Of a stretch of 30,117 nt of DNA, positions 8,301 to 15,136 are shown in pieces. Location of the stretch: positions 1 to 30,117 of the IMG/VR virus record IMGVR_UViG_3300027970_001598, one strand, 5' to 3'. The position numbers and the translations under genes were made by a program. Numbering within the stretch: position 1 is the first letter of the stretch; every line of letters starts with the position of its first letter. The DNA comes from a virus. A model generated the notes under the pieces. It was not told where the DNA came from. It ran no database searches and saw only the letters and a program-made list of their open reading frames with translations.

Positions 8301-11300
8301 GAAACAACAGCGGTATAAACACCTGGAACTTTGGCTATGATGGTAATCTCGTATTACCTGGCAATACATTTGCTGTGAAATATGCTAATGGTACACAAGT
8401 ATCAATTGGTGGCGCTGGCAACACTGGCAATGTGACCTTTAGCGATCAAGCAGTTATAGGCACCGGCGACCAAGTTGGCAGCAGTGGATTGTATTTGGCC
8501 CCAGGTACTGAAAGTGTAGGTAATTCTCAATATCTTAGAGTGCGTGGTGGAGACGTTGCCACACATATACACCTTGACACTGGCAACAATCAATATTTTG
8601 ATCAATATTTTGGTGACGATAACAAGTATGTAAAACTAGCCAACACCGGCAATATTGTAATCAACTCCGACAACAACATAGGCAACTCGGCACAATGGAC
8701 TTTTGCAACAGACGGTAATTTAACATTGCCTGGTGATTTAGTTGCGGCAACTGCAAGCCCTGCACCAGTCATTAGAGGATTCAGTAGTGTAAGTGCATTA
8801 CAATTTACTAACGGTAATTCAAATGTCACAATTGTAGCCAATGTAGCCAATGCCTCATCTACGTGGACCTTTGGCACAGATGGTAGTTTAACATTACCTA
8901 TTGGTGTATCACTTGATTATAACGGAAACGTTCAGTATCCTAAGATCATTGCTGACTCTGGAAAGCTATTCAGCGTTCAAGGACAAGGTAATAGTGGTTC
9001 TGCAGCACTAGCATGGACTGTAGATCCTAATGCGGCATCTCAGTATGCGTCTGTCTCTGTTAGCAGAGCTGTTGACAATCTTGCCAAAGTAATATTAATG
9101 GCACAATCTGACTCAGGCAATGTTGCGACTGCAAAGATTTGGCAATTTAATGAAACTGGCAACTTGACATTACCGGGCAATACCTTTGCTGTAAACTATG
9201 CCAATGGTACACCGGTATCAATAGGTACACAAGGCACAACTGGCGCTCAGGGTGTTGAAGGTTTACAAGGCATAACTGGTGCTCAAGGTACAACTGGTGC
9301 TCAAGGTACAACTGGTGCTCAAGGCGTACAAGGTGTGCAAGGTGTTGAAGGTTTACAAGGCATAACTGGTGCTCAAGGTACAACTGGTGCTCAGGGTACA
9401 ACTGGCGCTCAAGGCGTACAAGGTGTGCAAGGTGTTGAAGGTTTACAAGGCATAACTGGTGCTCAAGGTACAACTGGCGCTCAAGGCGTACAAGGTGTGC
9501 AAGGTGTGCAAGGTGTTGAAGGTTTACAAGGCATAACTGGTGCTCAAGGTACAACTGGTGCTCAAGGTACAACTGGCGCTCAAGGCGTACAAGGTGTGCA
9601 AGGTGTTGAAGGTCTGCAGGGTACGCAAGGTATTATTGGCGCACAAGGCACAACCAGTGCTCAGGGCACAACTGGTGCTCAAGGTACTCAAGGTGTACAA
9701 GGTGCAACTCCTGCAGTCTCCAGCGCATTTAATGTATGTAACACAACAAACATAGTGAGCTGTATTAGTGGCACAGGCAGCACTGGTACTAATAACTTCT
9801 TTGCTGGTCAGTGTGCTGGTTACTGCAACACCACTGGCAGCAACAACACGTTCATTGGTGCCTATGCTGGTGCTTGCAATACCTTTGGTTGTCACAACTT
9901 CTTTGCTGGTGTCTGTGCTGGTCGTTGCAACACCACTGGCAGCAACAACAACTTCTTTGGTCAGTGTGCTGGCCAATACAACACTACTGGCAACAACAAC
10001 ACCTTCATTGGTGCAAGTGCTGGTACATCTAATAGCACTGGCAGCAACAATACGTTCTTTGGTAATCAAACTGGTTTCTTTAACACCACTGGCGAAAACA
10101 ACTTCTTTACTGGTTTCTGTGCTGGTCGCTCCAACAACATTGGCAGTGACAACTTCTTTGCTGGTTTTTGTGCTGGTCTCTGCAACACTACTGGTTATCA
10201 GAATATTTTCTTAGGAAGATATGCTGGGAGATGCCACACAACAAGTCAAAATAATATTTTTCTTGGGACTAATGCAGGCCGCGGAAACGCATCCACTGGC
10301 TCTTATAATATTTTCTTAGGAACATATGCTGGCGGCGCCAATACAACAGGTTGTAGAAATGTATTTGTAGGAAACCAGGCCGGTGTTACTAATACAACAG
10401 GAATTAGTAACGTTTTCTTAGGAGACTGTGCAGGTGGCAAAAACACTACTGGAAGCAATAATAATTATTTTGGCCTGTTCACCGGTGGTTTATCAATTGC
10501 CACTACTGGAAGCGATAACAACTTTTTTGGCCAATGTGCTGGAGCATACAACACTACTGGCTGTAACAACAACTTCTTTGGAAACAATGCAGGTCGCTGC
10601 AACACCACTGGCGCCTTCAACAATTTCTTTGGTTTACAAGCTGGACGCAACAACACCACTGGCAGCAATAACTTCTTTACTGGACAGTGTGCTGGTCGCA
10701 ACAATACCACTGGCAGCAATAATATTTTCATTGGTCAATGTGCTGGTCTTTGCAACACCACTGGCAGCCGCAACTTCTTTGCCGGTCTTTGTGCTGGCTC
10801 TCGTGGTGCAGGATCGTTCAACAACGTCTTCATTGGTGCATATGCCGGTCTAAACAACAGTGGTTGTAACAACATTTTCCTTGGTCTATATGCTGGTGCT
10901 TGCAACACTGGCGCTAGCAACAACATTTTCCTTGGAAATAGTGCCGGTTGCCGCAACACCGGCGCTTATAATATCTTCTTTGGTCCCCGTGCTGGCGGTT
11001 GCAACACCACTGGTAATAACAACATTTTCATTGGCCGCGACACTGGTGCCAGCAACAGTTTTGGCAGTGACAACTTCTTTGCTGGTAGTTGTGCTGGTTT
11101 TAAGAACACCGGCGGCTACAACAACTTCTTTGTTGGTAATAGTGCTGGTCGTTGCAACACCGTTGGCACTGATAACTTCTTTGTTGGTAATAGTGCTGGT
11201 CTCAGCAACACTGATGGCCAGTTCAACAACTTCCTTGGTTGTTTAGCTGGTTGCAGCAATACCAGTGGCAGCAACAACAACTTCCTTGGTTTCTTGGCTG

Positions 11301-12244
11301 GTTGCAGCAATACTACTGGTATCTACAACAACTTTTTTGGTAACAATGCTGGCCGTTTCAACACCACCGGCTGCCACAACAACTTCTTTGGTCTTAATGC
11401 TGGTCAAAGCAACACCACTGGCTGTTACAACACTTTCATTGGTCGTTCTGCTGGTTTGAGGAACACTAGCGGCAGCTTCAACAACTTCTTCAGCAACCAA
11501 GCTGGTAGTCGTAACACCACCGGCTGCAACAACAACTTCATTGGACAATATGCTGGTGCCTGCAACACCTTTGGAAACCACGTCAATGCCATGGGTTGGC
11601 AAGCTGGTGTCTGCAACACCACCGGATGTAACAATTTGTTTTTTGGTTGCGATTCTGGCACAAGCAATGGCCTAGCGTGTATTACCACACAAAGTAATAG
11701 AATCCTCATGGGCAACAACGCACATGCCTGTGCTCAGATTCAAGTTGCTTGGACAGTGGTATCGGATGAGCGTGACAAGTGCATATTTGGTAGTGTTCCA
11801 CATGGTCGTGGATTCCTGCAAAAAATCAATCCAGTTAAGTTTGCATTCAAAGACCGAAACACTGGCTGTTTGTCTGATATAGTTGGCAAATATCGTTACG
11901 GTTTCTCTGCACAGGAAATCCTCACTGCTGAAGGTGATAAACCGGTTATAACCAGTGCTGACAATCCAGATAAACTACAAGTAACAAGCGATTATCTCGT
12001 ACCAGTTTTGGTAAATGCCATCAAAGAACTAAGTGCAGAATTGGATGCACTGGTTGATTCTTATGCTGGTCCGTTTATAACACCACCGGTTCCATTAGCC
12101 AACTTGACTGCTGTGGCAGGTGCTAGAGCATTTGTCAATGATAGCAACTTGGCAGCCACAGGTAACTTTGGATCACAGATAGGTGGGGGTGGTTCAAATG
12201 TAGTGCCAGTCTGGAGTGATGGTACCAACTGGTATATAGGATAA
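5396..12244 (+). CDS. Giant tail fiber / adhesin A with collagen-like stalk, repeat arrays and S74 chaperone
   Basis: 2282 residues; start [17 protein letters not shown] has AAGGAAA upstream and matches fiber B. Order: N-terminal virion-side region (~1-150); WxFxxDGNLxLP motif, then nine 16-residue AVAIGxxAGxxxQG repeats (residues ~262-405, YadA-head-like); about ten further WxFxxDGNLxLP motifs to residue ~1260; Gly-X-X collagen-like stalk 1277-1438; about 37 repeats of ~17 residues (NTTGSNNxFFGxxAGxx) to ~2091; S74 intramolecular chaperone beginning SDERDK with predicted self-cleavage before Ser-2123; coiled coil; then an unusual extra ~60-residue tip ending WSDGTNWYIG. Trimeric host-receptor fiber is the expected role. 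About 40 Cys lie in the NTTG region. Which virion structure it attaches to cannot be told. Confidence 0.9.
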   Translation: MAIIKTPGAGVSPYETTPETPTVLRAAADGSTVSTVAATADAATVAATAAIGANTSVYVSGQEALNSLITSNQPGVFEGANVTINLEEQNFNTTNQVVSTTNYPAGNTGEIQYNSGNNSFASDAFLTYTNSNIITPGIRTNRYLYANGAPFTAGGNAAIGNFVFVGDDMTISHANSALNINSNGTGNINVTANSKTWTFAADGNLTLPNADASGFGKIYFEENSSTITFGLDDNGSGRTYGFAWTGITMPNGASLKDTESNAVAFGLNTGQSGQGNSAVAIGDSAGNVDQGQFAVAMGFEAGNSIQGEFAVAMGYSAASADQGNNAVAIGSFAGSTFQGLVAVAIGSTAGLTSQGEYAVAIGAQAASNVQGNNSVAIGTQAGFDTQGANSIAIGALAGESAQGNNSIILNATGNALNQTTANSFTVKPVRQGNTANALYYDASSGEITYAAIGNGLPLANGTSNINIATANGSPTWTFRSDGNLTLPTAGNIVGAVNIIGNGTGNLDIVSNTRNWSFKSDGNLVLPLAGNIVNNGNVWTFGYDGNLTLPGNIIGNDTIYIDNRDSGNTADIQLYSADDITLQARDRAIGSTSEGGDINIFAGDSAEDSDTSAGDVIIEAGNGGASNIDFGGSGGLVRVEAGQGGAASASFSALNGGNLTLRAGDAGNNGGNIDLGASGGDVIINAGDSTGNGSLGGTIYLTSGAADASGLAGNVVIEAGGTWTFEGNGNLTFPGYARISADANVFEVQNANAISLEANTVFNIYTDTSNAAYQWQFDSTGNLILPNTANVSINYANGSPYSAGGGANTGNVTFNDVNIIGTGNLKLQPDSANANAYLDIFLTAGPDIHIAGNGETVILGTDDFANVAINIDGNVSIQANAGTPHTWNFGTDGNLTFPTGNLVITPDYAAEANAAIILSTDHVLGLVSNGVDGGVQSVWTQDIANIGTSNIAAVRVSPVSQTGNVQIQTGNNSGINTWNFGYDGNLVLPGNTFAVKYANGTQVSIGGAGNTGNVTFSDQAVIGTGDQVGSSGLYLAPGTESVGNSQYLRVRGGDVATHIHLDTGNNQYFDQYFGDDNKYVKLANTGNIVINSDNNIGNSAQWTFATDGNLTLPGDLVAATASPAPVIRGFSSVSALQFTNGNSNVTIVANVANASSTWTFGTDGSLTLPIGVSLDYNGNVQYPKIIADSGKLFSVQGQGNSGSAALAWTVDPNAASQYASVSVSRAVDNLAKVILMAQSDSGNVATAKIWQFNETGNLTLPGNTFAVNYANGTPVSIGTQGTTGAQGVEGLQGITGAQGTTGAQGTTGAQGVQGVQGVEGLQGITGAQGTTGAQGTTGAQGVQGVQGVEGLQGITGAQGTTGAQGVQGVQGVQGVEGLQGITGAQGTTGAQGTTGAQGVQGVQGVEGLQGTQGIIGAQGTTSAQGTTGAQGTQGVQGATPAVSSAFNVCNTTNIVSCISGTGSTGTNNFFAGQCAGYCNTTGSNNTFIGAYAGACNTFGCHNFFAGVCAGRCNTTGSNNNFFGQCAGQYNTTGNNNTFIGASAGTSNSTGSNNTFFGNQTGFFNTTGENNFFTGFCAGRSNNIGSDNFFAGFCAGLCNTTGYQNIFLGRYAGRCHTTSQNNIFLGTNAGRGNASTGSYNIFLGTYAGGANTTGCRNVFVGNQAGVTNTTGISNVFLGDCAGGKNTTGSNNNYFGLFTGGLSIATTGSDNNFFGQCAGAYNTTGCNNNFFGNNAGRCNTTGAFNNFFGLQAGRNNTTGSNNFFTGQCAGRNNTTGSNNIFIGQCAGLCNTTGSRNFFAGLCAGSRGAGSFNNVFIGAYAGLNNSGCNNIFLGLYAGACNTGASNNIFLGNSAGCRNTGAYNIFFGPRAGGCNTTGNNNIFIGRDTGASNSFGSDNFFAGSCAGFKNTGGYNNFFVGNSAGRCNTVGTDNFFVGNSAGLSNTDGQFNNFLGCLAGCSNTSGSNNNFLGFLAGCSNTTGIYNNFFGNNAGRFNTTGCHNNFFGLNAGQSNTTGCYNTFIGRSAGLRNTSGSFNNFFSNQAGSRNTTGCNNNFIGQYAGACNTFGNHVNAMGWQAGVCNTTGCNNLFFGCDSGTSNGLACITTQSNRILMGNNAHACAQIQVAWTVVSDERDKCIFGSVPHGRGFLQKINPVKFAFKDRNTGCLSDIVGKYRYGFSAQEILTAEGDKPVITSADNPDKLQVTSDYLVPVLVNAIKELSAELDALVDSYAGPFITPPVPLANLTAVAGARAFVNDSNLAATGNFGSQIGGGGSNVVPVWSDGTNWYIG
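6179..6610 (+). repeat. Nine tandem 48-base units coding YadA-head-like 16-residue repeats
   Basis: In-frame units AVAFGLNTGQSGQGNS, AVAIGDSAGNVDQGQF, AVAMGFEAGNSIQGEF and so on, each exactly 16 residues. The pattern [AS]-V-A-[IM]-G-x-x-A-G-x-x-x-Q-G resembles the left-handed beta-roll of YadA-type trimeric adhesin heads. The last units drift into SIILNATGNALN. Confidence 0.85.
9224..9709 (+). repeat. Collagen-like Gly-X-X repeat of fiber A (54 triplets)
   Basis: 162 residues of uninterrupted G-X-Y register built from [15 protein letters not shown] and GIT triplets, arranged in a near-identical higher-order block of roughly 30 residues repeated about five times in the DNA. The only break in Gly is a Ser at 9656-9658 (GTT-SAQ-GTT). 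No proline occurs inside the stretch, unlike animal collagen; Gln and Thr take its place, as in many bacterial and phage collagen-like stalks. Confidence 0.93.
9785..11670 (+). repeat. NTTG/FFG/AG 51-base repeat array of fiber A
   Basis: About 37 in-frame units near 17 residues long, consensus [17 protein letters not shown], with some 14-16 residue variants. Most units contain an N-T-T tripeptide and many carry Cys at one or both of two fixed places. The block at about 10198-10500 uses clearly different codons from its neighbours. The repeat type is known from S74-bearing phage fibers and bacterial adhesin-like proteins. Confidence 0.9.
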
Positions 12245-12247
12245 CAA

Positions 12248-12360
12248 ATGATATTAAAAATTGGCACTGGAATCACCTATGGTGATTCTGGAGTCATATA
12301 AAACTTCAACGATAATCGAGCAAGGTTTAGTTACTGATAATTTAGATCTTAAAAAAACCT
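12248..12360 (+). pseudogene. Possible relic of a virion structural gene start
   Basis: An ATG at 12248 opens MILKIGTGITYGDSGVI and stops after 17 codons. In another frame the following bases read TSTIIEQGLVTDNLDL before a stop near 12360. Many phage structural proteins begin with a K-I-G-x-G-I-T phrase and soon have a G-L-V-x-N-L-D phrase before a lectin-like domain, so this may be the decayed beginning of such a gene, cut by a frameshift. It also holds a perfect 8-base hairpin (GAATCACC-TAT-GGTGATTC, 12270-12288) without a U tract. The end overlaps the minus-strand gene's 3' end. Evidence is thin. Confidence 0.3.
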
Positions 12361-13493
12361 AAGAATTTGTGCATCCGGTTGATTACTGAGTCCCAATCAC
12401 CCATAACAGGTTGACGGAACAGTCTAGCACTGGGATACCAAGGTGAATCTTCACGTTTTAACAACCAACGCCAGCAGTTACCATAAGCATTCAACGGAAT
12501 CCATACAGTACGACCCATTGCACCGGCCAAATGTGCATTGGCAGTATCTACTGATATCACAAGATCCAAATGATGCATAAGTCCAGCTGTGTCTGAGAAG
12601 TCTTGGATAGTTCCAGGATAACATTCACCACCAGCATCAATTATGATCTGTGATTCTTCTTCTGTAGAGTCAACATTTAAATTGATCCATTGATGTTCAG
12701 GATTACGTCGAATTAACTCAGCCATCTTTTCTACAGGCATGGCTTTGTGGTTGTGTATCCATGAATCTTTACGACCACTCCAACACACACCAATTCTCAT
12801 ACGTTTTTTAATACCCAATCTATCTGCCCACTCTTGTACTTTAGCAGGAGTAGCAGCTACATATTGCAATTGATGTGCAATGGTTTCTAATCGTAATCCA
12901 ATCACTCTGGGTATACTCATCATGGGAATCCAGTAATCGTAATCACCAAGATCTTCACCGGGTTCGTAAATGCCAATGATATTCCCAGCTGGGCCAGGAA
13001 ACAATGCCTTGACGCCAGGACTCAAAACCAATTTTATTTTGGTACCGGCTGATTGTAAATTGGCAGAGAATCTCAAAAACTGAATTTGATCACCTAGACC
13101 TTGTTCGCCTACTATCAATATAGTTTTATCTTTGAGATCTTCGCCGGCCCATTCAGGTTTTGGCAACTGTGGTTTAACACCAGCCATGTGTTCATAGCGC
13201 CAACGTGATTCGTAATATGCCCAACCAAGTTCGTAATCACCCTTGAGCAAGTGTGCCACAGCCAGATTGAATTCAGCAGTGACATCGGACGGATTGATGT
13301 CGCGAGCAGCATGTAAAAACGGTATAGCACGAGCAGGATATCCCATTTCTCGCAGTACATTTCCATAATTGTTAAATGCAGCACTGTGGTTGAAATCTTC
13401 ACCCAGTATTGCAGCATAGCATTTTAACGCTAGTTCAGGTTGATGGTCAGACCGGTGTTGATTGCCTTGTTCAAGCAGTTGATTGATGTTCAT
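12342..13493 (-). CDS. TPR protein with GT9-like glycosyltransferase domain
   Basis: 383 residues, the only confident minus-strand gene. Residues ~5-104 form about three tetratricopeptide repeats (ALKCYAAILGEDFNHSAAFN; ARAIPFLHAARDINPSD; GDYELGWAYYESRWRY). Residues ~123-383 form a GT-B fold related to heptosyltransferase-like GT9 proteins: ILIVGEQGLGDQIQFLRF, GVCWSGRKDSWIHNHKAMP, VISVDTANAHLAGAMGRTVW and the late RWLLKREDSPWYPSARLFRQ, the standard signature of TPR-GT9 proteins. TPRs usually bind protein partners, so it may glycosylate proteins. It lies between two fiber genes. I chose ATG 13493; an upstream TTG adds 11 residues. No clear Shine-Dalgarno. Confidence 0.85.
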   Translation of the reverse strand: MNINQLLEQGNQHRSDHQPELALKCYAAILGEDFNHSAAFNNYGNVLREMGYPARAIPFLHAARDINPSDVTAEFNLAVAHLLKGDYELGWAYYESRWRYEHMAGVKPQLPKPEWAGEDLKDKTILIVGEQGLGDQIQFLRFSANLQSAGTKIKLVLSPGVKALFPGPAGNIIGIYEPGEDLGDYDYWIPMMSIPRVIGLRLETIAHQLQYVAATPAKVQEWADRLGIKKRMRIGVCWSGRKDSWIHNHKAMPVEKMAELIRRNPEHQWINLNVDSTEEESQIIIDAGGECYPGTIQDFSDTAGLMHHLDLVISVDTANAHLAGAMGRTVWIPLNAYGNCWRWLLKREDSPWYPSARLFRQPVMGDWDSVINRMHKFLGFFKI

Positions 13494-13541
13494 GTGAATA
13501 TTTAAGAAGTTTCTCACTGGACTCAAAATATCTCATTATCC

Positions 13542-13548
13542 ATAAATA
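13542..13548 (+). promoter_or_regulatory. Candidate T4-type late promoter (ATAAATA)
   Basis: CATAAATA differs by one base from the T4 late -10 consensus TATAAATA. It lies 96 bases upstream of the structural gene at 13638, inside the gap between divergent genes, the place a promoter is needed. Confidence 0.55.
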
Positions 13549-13556
13549 AGTGCTGT

Positions 13557-13593
13557 ACGCAATTCTGCGTCTTATGCGGTTTCCCTGCCGCGT
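13557..13593 (+). promoter_or_regulatory. Two small hairpins in the leader of the structural gene
   Basis: ACGCA-ATTC-TGCGT (13557-13570) is followed by a second stem, ATGCGG with CCGCGT (13574-13579 and 13588-13593, one G-U pair). They are GC-rich compared with the surroundings and sit just downstream of the candidate late promoter and upstream of the strong TTAAGGAGA ribosome site near 13620-13628. They may stabilise the transcript; no known riboswitch or RNA family is recognised. Confidence 0.4.
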
Positions 13594-13637
13594 AGAAGCT
13601 AGAACCTTCATCGGACTTCTTTAAGGAGAAAAAAATC

Positions 13638-14453
13638 ATGGGACGTCCTCTAAAAATTCAAAAATTCAGTTTAAATACTGGTGTTGGTAGCCCTGGCGCC
13701 AACACCCCAGTGGATCTTGCTTATCCACCTTTCAGCGCTCTGGATGTTCCAGTTTACAATGCACCTACACAGACACTAAATGCAGCACAGTTCTTGGGAG
13801 TTGTTGGCGGATCACCTGCCACAAGTCAACCTACTGCTACCTATCCAGAAGTGCTGGCCACTGTGAATATTCTATATCCTGATGGCAATACCACCGGTGC
13901 AGGCGCAGGCCGTATTATTCGCCAGAAAGGCAATCACAAATATTTGGTAGCTTATACCGCAAGTACAGTAGCCGATGGGAGCTTTACTGTGGGTCAAGCA
14001 TATCAAATTGCTGCATTAGGTACTACTAATTGGCAAACAGTTGGTGCAGGAACTGGCAACGTGGCAGTTGGTGATATTTTCACCGCCACTGAGGTTGACG
14101 GCAGTGGAAATGGTACTGCATATCCAGTAGGCGTGTGCATATTGTCCAACACCGGATCGCCGGCAGCTGGTTTCATGAGCATTGGTTACGAATCTGGCGA
14201 CAGTTCAGTTGCTTATGCTAGTAACCTCAGCAACAAGTGGGTACGTGATTGGACTGGAACTACTAACGACTACAGCGATACTAACTTGGGCGAAGTCAGT
14301 TATACCAGTGAAAATTACTATGTGGCCAACTTCTTCACAGACGAAGGTGGTGTTTCACAATCTGGTCTAGAAGTGGATACTGCTACAGAATCTGTTGCAG
14401 GTGCACCAGATGGTTACATTCCATTGGCAGTTATCGACAACGTTACTTCCTAA
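13638..14453 (+). CDS. Probable virion structural protein (MGRPLK family)
   Basis: 271 residues. The N-terminus MGRPLKIQKFSLNTGVGSPG resembles virion proteins of T4-like aquatic phages that begin MGRPL. Residues ~110-160 contain the widespread phage module seen here as VGQAYQIAALGTTNWQTVGA followed by GDIFTATEVDGSGNGTAY. The protein is Gly/Thr/Ser/Ala-rich with few charged residues, as in beta-rich virion components. A strong AAGGAG precedes it, together with a candidate late promoter and a structured leader, so strong late expression is likely. It ends 16 bases before a terminator. A tail, fiber-associated or capsid-decoration role cannot be separated from sequence alone. Confidence 0.7.
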   Translation: MGRPLKIQKFSLNTGVGSPGANTPVDLAYPPFSALDVPVYNAPTQTLNAAQFLGVVGGSPATSQPTATYPEVLATVNILYPDGNTTGAGAGRIIRQKGNHKYLVAYTASTVADGSFTVGQAYQIAALGTTNWQTVGAGTGNVAVGDIFTATEVDGSGNGTAYPVGVCILSNTGSPAAGFMSIGYESGDSSVAYASNLSNKWVRDWTGTTNDYSDTNLGEVSYTSENYYVANFFTDEGGVSQSGLEVDTATESVAGAPDGYIPLAVIDNVTS

Positions 14454-14468
14454 TATTTAGGAACTCAT

Positions 14469-14502
14469 AATCCTCTCAGCTACATACTGGGGGGATTTTT
14501 TT
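14469..14502 (+). terminator. Terminator that doubles as the leader of the next gene
   Basis: Stem AATCCTCTCAG (14469-14479) pairs with CTGGGGGGATT (14487-14497) including two G-U pairs, loop CTACATA, then a run of T directly before the ATG at 14503. The G-rich right arm is also the only possible ribosome-binding site of the next gene, so termination and translation start use the same bases. Confidence 0.75.
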
Positions 14503-15090
14503 ATGACCGTGGCATTTGTGTTGGGAAATGGGCAGAGTCGATCTGTATTGGATTTAACAAGATTTAAACCATTGGGATCCGTCTATGGCTGTAATGGCTT
14601 ATACAGGGATTACAAGCCCGACTGTCTTGTGGCAACTGATCGTCCAATTGCAGAAGAAATACAAAGATCTGGGTACAGCAAGAATCATAGATTTTACACA
14701 AGAAAACCACTGACAGATTTAGGAGCGCAGGTTGTTCCTAGAAAATATCATGGTAATAGTTCTGGCCCTATTGCATGTGCAATTGCTGCAATGGATGGAC
14801 ATGATCGTATCTATATGTTGGGATTTGACATGGGGCCCAGCGTATCAATGAGATTTAACAATGTGTATGCTGGTACAGCATTCTATAAAAGTGCAGATGC
14901 TGCACCAACGTACACAGGCAATTGGATACGTCAAGTTGTTACATTAGTTACGGATTTTTCCAACACTAAATTTATTCGTGTATGCGGAACTACCACAGCT
15001 GATATAAAAGAATTTAAAAATATTAAAAATTTTGAACATATAGATATCAAAACATTCATTTATCGTTTAGATACTTTGGGAGAGCTATAG
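14503..15090 (+). CDS. LGNG-motif phage protein, possible DUF115/Maf-like sugar-related enzyme
   Basis: 195 residues, beginning MTVAFVLGNGQSRSVLDLTRF, then VYGCNGLYRDYKPDCLVATD and DRIYMLGFDMG. The pattern of a start L-G-N-G-x-S-R strand-turn, G-C-N-xx-Y-R-D and a later L-G-F-D is seen in small proteins of T4-like phages and vaguely resembles the Maf/DUF115 group tied to nonulosonic acid transfer. I do not assign a reaction. The ATG follows a terminator stem by a few bases, and the G-rich stem arm is the only Shine-Dalgarno-like sequence. It stands 46 bases before fiber B, among glycan genes, which makes a glycan role plausible. Confidence 0.65.
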   Translation: MTVAFVLGNGQSRSVLDLTRFKPLGSVYGCNGLYRDYKPDCLVATDRPIAEEIQRSGYSKNHRFYTRKPLTDLGAQVVPRKYHGNSSGPIACAIAAMDGHDRIYMLGFDMGPSVSMRFNNVYAGTAFYKSADAAPTYTGNWIRQVVTLVTDFSNTKFIRVCGTTTADIKEFKNIKNFEHIDIKTFIYRLDTLGEL

Positions 15091-15110
15091 TATTTCTTCA
15101 CCAACTCTGC

Positions 15111-15116
15111 TAAATA
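15111..15116 (+). promoter_or_regulatory. Candidate T4-type late promoter element of fiber gene B
   Basis: TAAATA starts exactly 26 bases before the ATG at 15137 and is followed by GAAGGAAATTTGAAC, closely matching the layout in front of fiber A (TAAATA, then AAAGGAAACTGTAAC). The start of transcription would fall next to the ribosome site, giving a very short leader. Confidence 0.4.
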
Positions 15117-15136
15117 GATTGAAGGAAATTTGAACT

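Noticed and set aside
9147-10069. Long minus-strand and alternate-frame open stretches over the fiber A repeats
   Set aside because: They mirror the repetitive plus-strand code (Leu/Val/Thr-rich translations), have no ribosome sites and change frame with the repeats. The same holds for 15918-17014 in fiber B.
12270-12288. GAATCACC-TAT-GGTGATTC hairpin as fiber A terminator
   Set aside because: Perfect stem but no U tract; kept only as part of the possible relic.
13550-13610. tRNA-like GC-rich segment
   Set aside because: Two adjacent hairpins but no acceptor stem, anticodon arm or T-loop arrangement of a cloverleaf.
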